Shown: positions 51,915 through 62,301, counted from the first letter of the stretch. The stretch: 64,000 nucleotides of DNA from Fredinandcohnia onubensis (GCF_002734215.1 NZ_NSEB01000006.1:1-64000), one strand, 5' to 3'. A program made the numbers and translations. Notes: generated by a model not told the origin, from the sequence alone.

Positions 51915-52328
51915 TTAGATTCTACATTCTGGACATGAACCATAAATTTCAAATTTGTGACCTGTTATATCATAACCAGCTAAATTATCGTTCATTTTAT
52001 CCATAGGACATGATTCAATTTCCTTAGTTTTCCCACATTCCAAACAAATAAAATGATGATGATGGTGACTTCCACCACAAGTAAACCGAAAATGCTTCTC
52101 ACCTGAAAGCTCCGTCATTTCCAATATACCAAGCTCCACAAATAATGAAAGATTTCTATAAATGGTATCAAAACTTAGTCCAGGAATGTTTTCCTTTAAA
52201 TCGTCCAAAACATCCTTAGCTGTTAAATACTTATCAGATACGGAAAAGAGTTCAAGCATTTCCTGTCTTTTCCCTGTATGTTTAAACCCTTTATCCTTCA
52301 TTAACTGCATCGCTTCAGAAACATTCAT
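51915..52328 (-). CDS. zur: Zinc uptake regulator Zur
   Basis: This Fur-family repressor of zinc uptake has 137 aa. It has an N-terminal winged helix ([33 protein letters not shown]) and a metal domain with HHHHH, CLECGKT and a second pair SCPECRI for structural zinc. The sequence is near B. subtilis Zur. The ATG at 52328 follows AAAGGAAG and overlaps the stop of znuB, so zur is the last gene of znuCB-zur and autoregulated by the upstream site. Confidence 0.94.
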   Translation of the reverse strand: MNVSEAMQLMKDKGFKHTGKRQEMLELFSVSDKYLTAKDVLDDLKENIPGLSFDTIYRNLSLFVELGILEMTELSGEKHFRFTCGGSHHHHHFICLECGKTKEIESCPMDKMNDNLAGYDITGHKFEIYGSCPECRI

Positions 52329-53167
52329 GTTGTTCTTCCTTTCCACCTTTTTTTCCAACTGATTGCGCCTAAAAGAATAATGATTGCAAGTACAACGATG
52401 GTTCCCCCTGGAGCTAAATCCAGATAGTATGAAAGCACTAATCCCAAAATGACGGCTAACTCTCCAAATACAACCGAAAGGATGATCGTTTGTTTAAAAC
52501 CCTTTGCAATTCGAATGGCTGCCGCAACAGGCAATGTCATTAAAGATGAGACTAATAAAATCCCAACTATTCTCATTGATGCAGCAATGACTAATGCGAC
52601 TGTAACAATAAAGATAAAATGAATTGTTTTTGCATTAATCCCTGAAACAGCTGCATGCTCTTCATCAAACGATAATAAAAATAATTCCTTATATAGAAAA
52701 GTAACAATAACAATTACAAGCACAGAAATTGCAAGAATGGTCCATAAATCTAACCGGCTAATCGCACTTACACTACCGAACAAATAATTGAATAAATCTG
52801 TGTTAAAGCCGTCTGCGAGTGAAATAAAAATAACGCCTAAACCAATTCCACTGGATAAAATAATGGGAATTGCAAGTTCCTGATAATGCTTATAAACTGT
52901 TCTTAAACGTTCAATAAATAGAGAACCAACGACTGAGAAGGTCATTCCCATGTAAATGGGATTAATTGGCCCCGCTAGCCCAAGCTTCTTTTCAAGTAAA
53001 AGGCTCGCAGCAATCCCTGCTAACGTCACATGACTTAAAGCATCCGCAATGAGTGACAGTCGTCTTACCACTATAAAAACACCGAGTAACGGTGCAATAA
53101 ATCCAATTAGCAATCCACTAAGGAATGCATTTTGTAAAAATTCATATTGAAAAATATCTGAAAGCAT
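52325..53167 (-). CDS. znuB: Zinc ABC transporter permease ZnuB
   Basis: The 280-aa product is an ABC-3 type metal permease with about eight membrane segments and the signature [17 protein letters not shown] region. It pairs with ZnuC. The ATG at 53167 overlaps the end of znuC. The solute-binding protein (ZnuA) is not encoded here. Confidence 0.9.
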   Translation of the reverse strand: MLSDIFQYEFLQNAFLSGLLIGFIAPLLGVFIVVRRLSLIADALSHVTLAGIAASLLLEKKLGLAGPINPIYMGMTFSVVGSLFIERLRTVYKHYQELAIPIILSSGIGLGVIFISLADGFNTDLFNYLFGSVSAISRLDLWTILAISVLVIVIVTFLYKELFLLSFDEEHAAVSGINAKTIHFIFIVTVALVIAASMRIVGILLVSSLMTLPVAAAIRIAKGFKQTIILSVVFGELAVILGLVLSYYLDLAPGGTIVVLAIIILLGAISWKKRWKGRTT

Positions 53168-53171
53168 CGTT

Positions 53172-53945
53172 TCACCTTCCATGGCTATGTTCATGGGTAA
53201 TTACTTGAAGTGAATGTCCATAAAACTGGGATAAATCCTGATCTTGAACATGTTCAAACTCATCAGCACTTCCATGGAAATGAAGGTGCTTATTTAAACA
53301 TGCAACATGTGATACTTTTTCGGATACTGTCCCTACATCATGGGTAACTAATATCAATGTAATTCCCTTGTTTTTATTTATGTCCTCAAGCATATTGTAA
53401 AAAGTTTGAACAGTTTGGGCATCCACCCCAACAGTCGGTTCATCAAGGATAAGAAGGTCTGGTTCACTGACAAGCGACCTTGCGATAAAAACGCGCTGTT
53501 GTTGTCCTCCAGAAAGCTCCCCAATGTTCCGATATAAAAACTTTTCCATTCCAACTGCTTGAAGTGCATCCATGACTTTTTTCTTGTGTTCTTGTTTGAA
53601 AAAATGAAACAATCCAAGCTTTGCGGTAAGGCCGCTTGAGACAACCTCAAATACCGTGGCCGGAAAGCCTGAGTTAAAGCTATTTGCTTTTTGAGAAACA
53701 AAACCTATTTTTGGCCAATCTTTAAATTTTGAAATGGGTGTGCCAAATAATTCAATTGACCCTTCTTGAAGTTTAACTAGTCTAAGGATGCTTTTTAACA
53801 GGGTGGTTTTACCAGATCCATTAGGACCTACAATAGCTAAGAAAGATCCTTTAGGGACAACTAGATTAATGTTTTCTAAGACGGTTTGTTCCTCATATCG
53901 AAAAGAAAGATCCTTTATCTTTAATACCGAATTTGGATGTGTCAA
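53172..53945 (-). CDS. znuC: Zinc ABC transporter ATP-binding protein ZnuC
   Basis: The 257-aa ATPase has Walker A GPNGSGKTT, the signature LSGGQQQR, Walker B LLILDEPTVGVD and a His-rich C-terminus (HSLQVITHEHSHGR) fitting a metal transporter. The TTG start at 53945 follows AAGGTGATAAC. It is the first gene of the zinc operon. Confidence 0.92.
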   Translation of the reverse strand: MTHPNSVLKIKDLSFRYEEQTVLENINLVVPKGSFLAIVGPNGSGKTTLLKSILRLVKLQEGSIELFGTPISKFKDWPKIGFVSQKANSFNSGFPATVFEVVSSGLTAKLGLFHFFKQEHKKKVMDALQAVGMEKFLYRNIGELSGGQQQRVFIARSLVSEPDLLILDEPTVGVDAQTVQTFYNMLEDINKNKGITLILVTHDVGTVSEKVSHVACLNKHLHFHGSADEFEHVQDQDLSQFYGHSLQVITHEHSHGR

Positions 53946-53979
53946 GTTATCACCTTATCTATCGTTAATTTTTGCTCTT

Positions 53980-53999
53980 ATTAAGAATCATTACGATTT
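53980..53999 (-). promoter_or_regulatory. candidate Zur box
   Basis: On the minus strand AAATCGTAATGATTCTTAAT matches the Bacillus Zur operator AAATCGTAATnATTACGATTT well in the left half and poorly in the right. It lies 35 bases upstream of znuC, where repressor binding in zinc-replete cells would be expected. Confidence 0.65.
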
Positions 54000-54112
54000 A
54001 TACTTTATGAAGTATACAGGATGAATTTTATAAAGTAAAGAAATTGATGTTCAAAAAAGATTTATGCACACACCTTTTCGTTATGAAATAGACTAACGAG
54101 AGGAAGGTGAAG

Positions 54113-54379
54113 ATGATAACAATGAACATTTATCAACAAATCATTAATCAAAAATTAAAAACGTTAACACCTGATGACTTAATGAAATACGGGAAACAAT
54201 ATGATATATATGTATCCAAGGAACAAGCAACAAATGTATTAAAATTAATCCAAAAAAACAAGAATATTAATATCTTTAATCCAGAAGAAAAAAATCAGTT
54301 ATTAAGGGAAATTGCCCGTGTTACAAGTCCTGAGGTTGCAAGAAAACTCAACCAATTGTTTATCAAATTTACAAGTTAA
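54113..54379 (+). CDS. yqfT: DUF2624 protein YqfT
   Basis: The 88-aa all-helical product contains DLMKYGKQYDIYVSKEQATN, matching the small YqfT/DUF2624 family located beside nfo in B. subtilis. GGAAGG lies 5 bases before the ATG at 54113; a second ATG at 54122 is possible. The function is unknown. Confidence 0.8.
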   Translation: MITMNIYQQIINQKLKTLTPDDLMKYGKQYDIYVSKEQATNVLKLIQKNKNINIFNPEEKNQLLREIARVTSPEVARKLNQLFIKFTS

Positions 54380-54381
54380 AA

Positions 54382-54408
54382 AAAAGCTGTCCATGGACAG
54401 CTTTTTTA
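54382..54408. terminator. bidirectional terminator
   Basis: AAAAAGCTGT/ACAGCTTTTT with a CCATGG loop stands between convergent yqfT and nfo. Confidence 0.88.
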
Positions 54409-54409
54409 T

Positions 54410-55303
54410 TTACTGATTGATTATTTTCTCGAGTAAACCCTCATCAAATGATTTTGATCGGATCATTTCAATTTCGTACTTATATGGAGCCTTTTTACTG
54501 TTTTTGTCCTCACCTACATAAGGTGTTTCAAGGATTTTAGAGACATTTTCTAGGGATGGATGATGAACAATATAATTGATTGCATTAAATCCAATTTTAC
54601 CAAAACCAATATTTTCGTGACGGTCTTTTCTTGCCCCTTTATCATTTTTGCTATCATTAATATGGAGGACTTTGATTCGATCTAGACCCACTAACTTATC
54701 GAATTGTTCTAAGACTCCATCAAAATCATTCACAATATCATAGCCTGCATCGTGAGTATGACAAGTGTCAAAACAGACAGATAGCTTTTCATTATGTGTT
54801 ACTCCATCAATAATTTGGGCAATTTCTTCAAATGACCTTCCACATTCAGATCCTTTACCGGCCATTGTTTCTAACGCGATCTGTACTTTGTGTTCCTTTG
54901 TCAGTACCTCATTTAAACCCGCAATTATCTGCTTTATTCCCGCTTCAGCACCTGCTCCAACATGTGCACCAGGATGAAGTACAATTTGATTGGCACCAAG
55001 TGCCTCTGTTCTTTCAATTTCAGAACGTAAAAAGTTTACACCTAGTTCATATGTTGCAGGGTTTGAAGTATTACCGATATTGATGATATATGGAGCATGA
55101 ACAACAATCTCATCAATCCCATTTTCCTTCATATGAGCATGTCCAGCTTCTATATTTAAATCCTCAATTTTTTTTCGTCTTGTGTTTTGGGGTGCTCCTG
55201 TATAAATCATAAATGTATTTGCACCATATGATACGGCTTCTTCACTTGCTGCTAGAAGCATTTTTTTTCCACTCATTGATACATGTGAGCCAAGTTTTAG
55301 CAT
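54410..55303 (-). CDS. nfo: Endonuclease IV (AP endonuclease)
   Basis: The enzyme cuts DNA 5' to abasic sites in base excision repair, and in Bacillus also protects spores. The 297-aa product has the TIM-barrel metal-binding motifs [42 protein letters not shown] and [11 protein letters not shown]. The ATG at 55303 follows AGGAGAGG. Confidence 0.96.
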   Translation of the reverse strand: MLKLGSHVSMSGKKMLLAASEEAVSYGANTFMIYTGAPQNTRRKKIEDLNIEAGHAHMKENGIDEIVVHAPYIINIGNTSNPATYELGVNFLRSEIERTEALGANQIVLHPGAHVGAGAEAGIKQIIAGLNEVLTKEHKVQIALETMAGKGSECGRSFEEIAQIIDGVTHNEKLSVCFDTCHTHDAGYDIVNDFDGVLEQFDKLVGLDRIKVLHINDSKNDKGARKDRHENIGFGKIGFNAINYIVHHPSLENVSKILETPYVGEDKNSKKAPYKYEIEMIRSKSFDEGLLEKIINQ

Positions 55304-55360
55304 GCTATACCTCTCCTATCTCCCTACAAATTCATAAAAGTATATTACCATAGATCATGC

Positions 55361-56668
55361 TTATTTTCTCTTTAAACGTTTTTGGCGCTTTTTAATTTTT
55401 TCCATTTCTTGATTCATCTTTTTCTTATAGCCTGGTTTCACCTTCTTAGGCTTTTTCACCTGACTTTGTGCAAGTTTATCAATTTCATCAACTTGCTTTT
55501 TTCTAGCCTTTCGTTTGTTTCTTTCGCCAATATTGACCCATTCTTCATTTTCAAGGTCCTTATTTACAAAAGTAACTCCCATTTTTTCAAGTCTTATAAT
55601 TGCATCTTCATCCGCTGGCTCATAAATCGTAGCTGCAATTCCTGAATAGCCCGCCCTTGCCGTTCGACCTACCCTGTGAATGTAAAAATCAAGATCACTA
55701 GGTAGTTCATAATTAATGACATGGCTCACACCTTCAATGTCAATACCTCTTGCGGCTAAATCCGTTGCCACTACGTATTGGAACTCTAATGAATTAATTT
55801 GCTTCATGACCTTTTTACGTTCTCTTGGTGGGAGGTCTCCGTGGAGTCGCCCTACCTTCATCCCTTTTGCGATTAAGCCATCCGCTACTTCGTCAGCCAT
55901 TTTTTTCGTATTGGTAAAAATAATCGCTAAATATGGATTATAAACCTCTAACATAGATTTCAGAAGGTTAAGCTTATTTCGATGTCGTGATGGTACAAGA
56001 ATATGTTCTACTTTAGCGGCAGTAGCCTGTTCAGGTGCAACATGAGTGTATCTAGGGTTTTCCATATATTTTTTTAGAAATGGCTTTAATTTCTCAGGTA
56101 TGGTTGCTGAAAACACTAAAATTTGTAGATCTTCGGTCATTCTCGCTGCAATTTGGTCGACGTCTTCGATGAAGCCCATATCAAGCATTAAATCAGCTTC
56201 ATCGACCACGATTTGACTCGCTGTGTAAACTTGAAGAGCTTGTTCTTTAATTAAATCGTGAATCCTTCCAGGGGTTCCAACAACAATATGTGGTTGTGTT
56301 TTTAGTTTTTCAATGGCACGTGCTTTATCCGTCCCACCTACAAACAATTTTGCTGTAATTGGATTCTCTCCACTAAATTTAATGATTTTTCCTATTTCAT
56401 GATGTATTTGCGTTGCAAGCTCACGGGTAGGTGCAGTAATAACTGCCTGTACCTCCTGTTTTGCAGAATCAATTTTATTAATAATTGGCAGTATGTACGC
56501 ATGGGTTTTTCCTGTACCTGTTTGTGATTGCCCAATCGCACTTTCGCCCCGCTGAATGCTCGGTATTAACCGTTCTTGAATTTCGGTCGGCTTTGTAAAT
56601 TTAATCTCTTTTAATGCTTCAAGTATAAATGGCTGAAATTGAAAACGTTCAAAATCTTTTACTGTCAT
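55361..56668 (-). CDS. cshB: DEAD-box RNA helicase CshB
   Basis: The ATP-dependent RNA helicase of 435 aa has motifs QSQTGTGKT, VDEADLMLD, SATIPE and HRVGRTARAG. The C-terminus is strongly basic (KVKPGYKKKMNQEMEKIKKR) for RNA binding. CshB of B. subtilis (YqfR) has the same place beside nfo and acts in RNA metabolism and cold adaptation. Confidence 0.94.
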   Translation of the reverse strand: MTVKDFERFQFQPFILEALKEIKFTKPTEIQERLIPSIQRGESAIGQSQTGTGKTHAYILPIINKIDSAKQEVQAVITAPTRELATQIHHEIGKIIKFSGENPITAKLFVGGTDKARAIEKLKTQPHIVVGTPGRIHDLIKEQALQVYTASQIVVDEADLMLDMGFIEDVDQIAARMTEDLQILVFSATIPEKLKPFLKKYMENPRYTHVAPEQATAAKVEHILVPSRHRNKLNLLKSMLEVYNPYLAIIFTNTKKMADEVADGLIAKGMKVGRLHGDLPPRERKKVMKQINSLEFQYVVATDLAARGIDIEGVSHVINYELPSDLDFYIHRVGRTARAGYSGIAATIYEPADEDAIIRLEKMGVTFVNKDLENEEWVNIGERNKRKARKKQVDEIDKLAQSQVKKPKKVKPGYKKKMNQEMEKIKKRQKRLKRK

Positions 56669-56903
56669 TACGATCCCTCATTTATATAAATATGAATTTG
56701 TTTTGCAAGGTTTGGGTTTTATTATATGTTTTCTCATAACCTAACAATTTATTATATAGGAAAGCTTGTCAAAATACCAATTGCGCCCATTTGAAGTAAT
56801 AGGTAAAACATTTAATTCACCCACCGCATATCCTAAAAATAAGGTATTATCACCCGATTCATTCTTCTACTTAACTTAGGTAATCTGAAAGGAGGAGAAG
56901 TAA

Positions 56904-57458
56904 ATGTTTTATCCACGACAACCAATGAATCAAATGAGAGCAATGAGACAAATGAGGCCACCATCCATGTTTCCACAGCAATATGGGTTTCGACCACCAG
57001 GAATGTACGGTGGTATGCAAGGCATGCAAGGACAAGGAAGATCCGGATTAGGTGGCCTTTTGAAAAAATTAATCCCTGGAATGGGAAAGTCGAATCCCAT
57101 GCAAGGAATGGGAGGTATGCCTGGTCTCTTTAATCCTTCACAAGGAATAAACGCTGGCACCCTTCAAAGTTTAGCAAACCCCTCTAATCTTAGTGCGATG
57201 ATGGGAAATGTACAAAAAACGTTAAAAATGGCTGAATCTGTTGTTCCAATGGTTCAACAATATGGGCCATTAATGAAAAACATCCCCGCAATGGTTAGGA
57301 TGTATAGTGCGATTAAAAATGCAGGGAATGAACAGGAAGAAGAGAATGAGACTATTTCACTATCGGATGTGACTTCAGACAGTGAAGAGTTTGAAAATAA
57401 AGAAGAAAAACCAAAAGCAAGTGGTACCGGTAAATCCGTTCCAAAGCTTTACATTTAA
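56904..57458 (+). CDS. yqfQ: YqfQ (VrrA-like) protein
   Basis: The 184-aa product has a Met/Gly/Pro/Gln-rich N-terminal part with short repeats (GMQGMQGQG, PMQGMGGMPG) and an acidic tail. It matches the YqfQ/VrrA family, the repeat region of which is used for typing in B. anthracis. GGAGGAG precedes the ATG. It is likely surface- or spore-associated; the role is unknown. Confidence 0.85.
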   Translation: MFYPRQPMNQMRAMRQMRPPSMFPQQYGFRPPGMYGGMQGMQGQGRSGLGGLLKKLIPGMGKSNPMQGMGGMPGLFNPSQGINAGTLQSLANPSNLSAMMGNVQKTLKMAESVVPMVQQYGPLMKNIPAMVRMYSAIKNAGNEQEEENETISLSDVTSDSEEFENKEEKPKASGTGKSVPKLYI

Positions 57459-57561
57459 AAGACTTTGTATTATCCTTCATACTCAGATATAATAAATACG
57501 AGATTACGAGAGTACCAATAGGTATGAGCTATCCGATTTATTGACTGAGGAGGTGAAGAGC

Positions 57562-58509
57562 ATGGAAGTAATCAAAATTGCTCCCCGTGGATATTGCTAC
57601 GGTGTAGTAGATGCGATGGTAATTGCGAAAAATGCCGCTTTAGATAAAACATTACCAAGACCTATATATATACTAGGAATGATTGTTCACAATAAGCACG
57701 TAACTGATGCCTTTGAAGAAGAAGGAATTATTACGCTTGATGGAGCAAACCGTTTAGATATTTTAAATCAGGTTAAAGAAGGTACCGTTATTTTCACAGC
57801 ACATGGCGTTTCACCAGAGGTGAAAAGTTTAGCAAAAAAACGTGGTCTTGTTACACTTGATGCAACTTGCCCTGATGTAACTAGAACACATGATTTAATT
57901 AAGGAAAAAACAGCTGAAGACTACCACATTATTTATATTGGTAAAAAGGGCCATCCAGAGCCAGAAGGTGCATTAGGTGTAGCACCTAATTTCGTTCATC
58001 TTGTTGAAACGGTTGAAGATGTTGAAAAACTAGAGCTAAATCATGAAAGGCTTGTTGTGACCAACCAAACAACAATGAGTCAGTGGGACGTTCTTCATGT
58101 AATGGAAAAAGTTAAGGAAAAGTTTCCACACGCTGAAGTCCACAATGAAATATGTTTAGCTACACAGGTTCGACAAGAAGCTGTTGCCCAACAAGCAACT
58201 GTGGCTGACTTAACAATCGTAGTTGGAGATCCGAAGAGCAATAACTCAAACCGTCTCGCACAAGTTTCCGAAGAAATTGCAGGTACAAAAGCATATCGTG
58301 TTGCAGACGTAAGTGATATTCAACTTGAGTGGCTAAAAGGTGTTGAGAAAGTAGCCGTAACAGCTGGCGCTTCCACTCCAACGCCAATCACAAAAGAGGT
58401 CATTAACTTTTTAGAGCAATTCGATCCTGAAAATGAGGAAACATGGGAACGAGCTCGAAAAGTTCCACTCTATAAAGTGTTACCAAAGGTAAAAGTAGCT
58501 AAAAAATAA
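57562..58509 (+). CDS. ispH: 4-hydroxy-3-methylbut-2-enyl diphosphate reductase
   Basis: The last enzyme of the MEP pathway yields IPP and DMAPP. The 315-aa product has the three cluster cysteines in [21 protein letters not shown] and [11 protein letters not shown], with conserved VTAGASTPT. The ATG at 57562 follows GAGGAGGTGAAG. It pairs functionally with ispG at 50256. Confidence 0.96.
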   Translation: MEVIKIAPRGYCYGVVDAMVIAKNAALDKTLPRPIYILGMIVHNKHVTDAFEEEGIITLDGANRLDILNQVKEGTVIFTAHGVSPEVKSLAKKRGLVTLDATCPDVTRTHDLIKEKTAEDYHIIYIGKKGHPEPEGALGVAPNFVHLVETVEDVEKLELNHERLVVTNQTTMSQWDVLHVMEKVKEKFPHAEVHNEICLATQVRQEAVAQQATVADLTIVVGDPKSNNSNRLAQVSEEIAGTKAYRVADVSDIQLEWLKGVEKVAVTAGASTPTPITKEVINFLEQFDPENEETWERARKVPLYKVLPKVKVAKK

Positions 58510-58539
58510 ACGATCAAAAGCGTTCTTAAATAAAGAAAA

Positions 58540-58568
58540 GGTACTCCAGCAAAATTGGAGTACCTTTT
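58540..58568. terminator. bidirectional terminator
   Basis: GGTACTCCA/TGGAGTACC forms a 9-bp stem with T-tract between convergent ispH and yqfO. Confidence 0.85.
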
Positions 58569-58569
58569 T

Positions 58570-59697
58570 TCATAGGAATTGAAATGGGTCTGTATTTAGT
58601 TCCGAAGTAATCACAGTAACCTCGAGCTTCTCTTCTTTGAAACGCTCTGTTAAGATATTAGCTACCCCTTTTTTCATGACTTTTTCAACATTGTGGCCTG
58701 GATCAACAATATTAAGGCCCATCATCATTGCATCATGAGCAACATGGTAATACATATCTCCAGTTACATACACATCTGCACCAGCTCTTTTAGCCTGTGA
58801 AACATATTTATTTCCGTCTCCTCCAAGCACCGCAACCTTCTTCACTTTATCTGAAAGAGAACCAACGACACGAAGTCCATCTACTTCTAATTTATCTTTA
58901 ACATGCAAGGCGAATTGTTCAAGTGTCATTTCCTGTTCGAGATAACCAACACGTCCAAGTCCAAGCACATTACCTTCATTTTCAAGGGGATAAATATCGA
59001 AAGCAACCTCCTCATATGGATGCGCGTTAAGCATAGCCGTGATCACCTTCTTTTGAAGGCCACTCGGGAAAACTGTCTCAATTTTGATTTCATCCACAAC
59101 TTCTAATTTACCGACTTCGCCTATATGTGGATTTGTCCCTTGATGTGGTAAGAATGTTCCTGTACCAGGCGTGTTGTACGTACAATGACTGTAATTTCCG
59201 ATATAACCGGCACCAGCCGAGCCTAAAGCTTCTCTTACCTCATCAGCAGACTCTCGAGGGACATAAACAGCTAGTTTTTTTAACTTTTCCTCGTAGGTTG
59301 GTGCAAGCAATTTAATATTGGTTAACCCCAATGCTTCCGCAAGTAAGTCATTCACGCCCCCGACAGCCACGTCTAAATTTGTATGTGCTGCATAAATAGC
59401 AATGTTATGTAAAATACATTTTTCAATGATTCTACCAGACGGTGTATCCGTTTGAACCGTTTTTAAGGGTCGAAAAATAGGAGGATGATGAGCAATAATC
59501 AAATCAACATCATTTGAAATGGCTTCATCAACCACATTTTCTAATACATCCAGTACAACCATTATTTTTTTTATTGGTTTGTTTAATGTACCAACTTGAA
59601 GGCCAATTCTTTCTCGATCACCTTCGACGGCTAAGTGCTTTGGAGAAAATTGCTCAAATACTTGTATCACTTCAAATCCGTTAGGTATTTTGCTCAT
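58570..59697 (-). CDS. yqfO: Nif3-like dinuclear metal centre protein YqfO
   Basis: The 375-aa product is a Nif3/DUF34 protein of the longer Gram-positive type with an inserted CutA1-like domain (residues about 130-230; LAVYVPRESADEVREALGSA). Metal ligands are in LIIAHHPPIFRPL, AAHTNLDV and PGHNVEKVM. It was proposed as a GTP cyclohydrolase I-type 2, but this is uncertain. Its ATG overlaps the trmK stop. Confidence 0.92.
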   Translation of the reverse strand: MSKIPNGFEVIQVFEQFSPKHLAVEGDRERIGLQVGTLNKPIKKIMVVLDVLENVVDEAISNDVDLIIAHHPPIFRPLKTVQTDTPSGRIIEKCILHNIAIYAAHTNLDVAVGGVNDLLAEALGLTNIKLLAPTYEEKLKKLAVYVPRESADEVREALGSAGAGYIGNYSHCTYNTPGTGTFLPHQGTNPHIGEVGKLEVVDEIKIETVFPSGLQKKVITAMLNAHPYEEVAFDIYPLENEGNVLGLGRVGYLEQEMTLEQFALHVKDKLEVDGLRVVGSLSDKVKKVAVLGGDGNKYVSQAKRAGADVYVTGDMYYHVAHDAMMMGLNIVDPGHNVEKVMKKGVANILTERFKEEKLEVTVITSELNTDPFQFL

Positions 59698-60398
59698 TGA
59701 AATGCCTCCTTTACTATTTTTATTTTTTGCTTGAGCTCTTCTTTTCGTGTCTGATTTTCGGGTGTTTCTCCTGCTGTCTCAAGCTTTGATAAGATCTTTT
59801 CCCAATGTTTCAGTTCATGAGCCCATTTTTTTTCAAAAACTGAATTTTTTTCTTTTAATAAGAATGGTCCTAATAAAAGTTCTTGTTCCTTATCCTGATA
59901 AGGCTTAAGTGGGTTTCCTTTTTCGGCAACTAACACTTCATAGATTTTTTTGTCTTCCTCTAGGATTTCTTCAGCGATTAGCTCCCAATCGTTTTCAATA
60001 AGCCATTCTCTAATTGTTGAAGCACCAATATTTGGTTGCAGGATGAGTCTTTGTACACCAGGAAGTTTGTTTTTGCCATTTTCAAGAATGGAACGGATAA
60101 GCGATCCACCCATACCTGCTATGGTAATACATGTAACTTCATTTGGTTGAATGACTTCCAGACCGTCCCCTTTACGAGCTTCAATTTTGGAATCAAGCTC
60201 ACTTTTGGAGATTTGTTTTTTTGCAGATTGTAATGGTCCCTCTGCTACCTCTCCTGCTATCCCCCCAGAGATAAACCCATTTAAGTATGCATAGCACGGA
60301 AGATAGGCGTGGTCAGACCCGATGTCTGCTAATATTGCCCCTTTTGGTATGTATGATACGACAGTTTCAAGCCGCTTTGATAGCTTCTCTTCATTCAT
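59694..60398 (-). CDS. trmK: tRNA (adenine(22)-N1)-methyltransferase TrmK
   Basis: The SAM-dependent enzyme of 234 aa methylates A22 of tRNA. It has LADIGSDHAYLPCYA (SAM motif I), GEVAEGPLQSA, and the catalytic-region TIAGMGGSLI, followed by LILQPNIGA, and a C-terminal coiled coil (about 175-234). It overlaps yqfO by 4 bases and is the first gene of the pair. Confidence 0.94.
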   Translation of the reverse strand: MNEEKLSKRLETVVSYIPKGAILADIGSDHAYLPCYAYLNGFISGGIAGEVAEGPLQSAKKQISKSELDSKIEARKGDGLEVIQPNEVTCITIAGMGGSLIRSILENGKNKLPGVQRLILQPNIGASTIREWLIENDWELIAEEILEEDKKIYEVLVAEKGNPLKPYQDKEQELLLGPFLLKEKNSVFEKKWAHELKHWEKILSKLETAGETPENQTRKEELKQKIKIVKEAFQ

Positions 60399-60472
60399 TA
60401 TAACACCACATTTTTTTAGTTATTATTATACAAGATGTCAGTAGAAACTTCCATCTGACAGGGGAGGGCAGT

Positions 60473-60507
60473 AAAAAACCCTTTACATTTATGCAAAGGG
60501 TTTTTTT
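60473..60507 (-). terminator. cccA terminator
   Basis: AACCCTTT/AAAGGGTT forms a stem followed on the minus strand by a run of T residues, just after cccA. Confidence 0.85.
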
Positions 60508-60512
60508 ATTAT

Positions 60513-60866
60513 TTATTTTTGTTCAACTAACCAATTTGCGATTTCTTGTACTTGTGCAGGGTCTTTAACTAAGCCACCTGGCATCGCACCTCTACCATTA
60601 GTGATTACATCCTGAATCTCTTCTACGGAAAGATCAATACCTTTTAATGCAGGCGCAGTACCTTGACCTGCTAAATCTTGACCATGGCATGCTGCACATG
60701 TTCCTTGGACAACTTCTTCTGGGGAAGCAGCTGCTGTTTCTGGAGCCTCTTCACCTTGGTTTGCCATTTCATCCATGTTACCTAGTCCAACAAAGCCTAA
60801 AAGGAACATAAGTCCAATACCGAAAACTGCAATCAGGGCAAATGGTATTAATGGATTCTTTTTCAT
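60513..60866 (-). CDS. cccA: Cytochrome c-550 CccA
   Basis: The membrane-anchored class I cytochrome c of 117 aa has an N-terminal membrane segment (LIPFALIAVFGIGLMFLLG), an acidic linker and a heme domain with CAACH and axial methionine in RGAMPGG. It carries electrons on the outer face of the membrane. The ATG at 60866 follows GGGAGG. Confidence 0.95.
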   Translation of the reverse strand: MKKNPLIPFALIAVFGIGLMFLLGFVGLGNMDEMANQGEEAPETAAASPEEVVQGTCAACHGQDLAGQGTAPALKGIDLSVEEIQDVITNGRGAMPGGLVKDPAQVQEIANWLVEQK

Positions 60867-61052
60867 TATTCTGACCTCCCTTACCTTATGTACATCAAAA
60901 ATAGATATAATTATTATTCTATACAAACACTCTCTATTTTACTTGAAAAATGATAGAAGTAAAAGACCTATTTGTACAAGAACTTATTTAACATAATATT
61001 GTAAAATTATTTTACACAAAAACGTCACAAATTTGTCATAAAAAATAATAAA

Positions 61053-61078
61053 AACTCCTTACCAATTGGCAAGGAGCT
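61053..61078 (-). terminator. acyl-CoA dehydrogenase gene terminator
   Basis: CTCCTTGCC/GGTAAGGAG with loop AATT on the minus strand is followed by TTTTTATTATTTTTT. Confidence 0.85.
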
Positions 61079-61095
61079 AATCAGACATATTCATT

Positions 61096-62235
61096 TTAGC
61101 ATCCAATTGAACGTGCAATGACCAGTCGTTGAATTTCAGATGTCCCCTCCCCGATTTCAAGAAGCTTTGCATCCCGCATAAATCTTTCAACATGATATTC
61201 TTTCATATAACCATAGCCACCGTGTATCTGGACAGCTTGATTTGTCACCTCCATACAAATTTCAGAGGCATAAAGCTTTGCCATTGAAGCTTCTTTTGAG
61301 AAACTTCTTCCTTGATCCTTCAACCATGCAGCTTTGTATACCATATTCCGTGCCAGTTCAATCTTCATCGCCATATCTGCTAATTTAAATTGAATAGCCT
61401 GGAAGCTCGAAAGGGACTTTCCAAATTGTTTGCGTTCTTTTGCATAATGTAGGGCCTTTTCATAGGCTGCTTGTGCAATTCCAACTGCCATTGCTCCAAT
61501 GCCAATTCTGCCGCCATCTAGCGTTATTAGAAACTGTCTGAAGCCCTCTCCTCGTTTTCCTAGCAGGTTTTCTTCAGGTACATGAACGTCCTCTAAAACT
61601 AATTCCGTCGTGTTTGAAGCATTGAGTCCCATTTTCTCATAATTATCAATAACCTTAAAGCCTTCTGCATCAGTTGGCACTATAATTGCGCTAATTTCTT
61701 TTTTAGCCCCATGACGGCCCGTTATCGCTGTGAGGGCTAGATGTTTTGCGAAACTAGCATTTGTGATGAAGCATTTATTTCCATTAATGATGAATTGATT
61801 ATTTTCAACAATGGCTTCTGTTTGGGTCCCACCTGCATCTGAACCAGCATTGGGTTCTGTTAATCCAAAGGCTCCCAAGGACTCTCCTGTGCAAATAGGT
61901 GTTAAGTATTTTAGTTTTTGTTCTTTTGTTCCAAATAAATGAAGGGGTGCACCACCAAGTGAGATATGTGCCGAGTATGTAATTCCGGTAGATCCACAGG
62001 CACGGCTAAGTTCTTCGACCACGATTGCAAAGCTAATTGTATCAGAATCTGCTCCACCATATTCTTCAGGAAACGGCAGACCCATCATCCCTAATTCTCC
62101 CAGCTTTTGAAAAATTTCCTTTGGGAAACGTTTGTCTTTATCCCGTTGTTCAGCACCTGGAGCAACTTCTGCTTCGGAAAACTCTCTAATTGTTTTTTGA
62201 ATCAATTTTTGCTCGGTCGTTAAATCGAAATTCAT
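61096..62235 (-). CDS. Acyl-CoA dehydrogenase
   Basis: The FAD enzyme of 379 aa oxidises acyl-CoA to enoyl-CoA, feeding electrons to electron-transfer flavoprotein. The N-terminal helical domain, FAD-binding FGLTEPNAGSDAGGTQTEA, the second half with QVHGG-like VQIHGGYGYM and the catalytic Glu in GEGTSEIQ are present. The chain-length preference (short chain or branched) cannot be told. It is inserted between cccA and sigA, where B. subtilis has no such gene. Confidence 0.92.
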   Translation of the reverse strand: MNFDLTTEQKLIQKTIREFSEAEVAPGAEQRDKDKRFPKEIFQKLGELGMMGLPFPEEYGGADSDTISFAIVVEELSRACGSTGITYSAHISLGGAPLHLFGTKEQKLKYLTPICTGESLGAFGLTEPNAGSDAGGTQTEAIVENNQFIINGNKCFITNASFAKHLALTAITGRHGAKKEISAIIVPTDAEGFKVIDNYEKMGLNASNTTELVLEDVHVPEENLLGKRGEGFRQFLITLDGGRIGIGAMAVGIAQAAYEKALHYAKERKQFGKSLSSFQAIQFKLADMAMKIELARNMVYKAAWLKDQGRSFSKEASMAKLYASEICMEVTNQAVQIHGGYGYMKEYHVERFMRDAKLLEIGEGTSEIQRLVIARSIGC

Positions 62236-62301
62236 AATACCCCTCCCGATGTATACGTTTTCATATCCATTATATCGGGAATTGATGAATTTTCAAATAA
62301 T

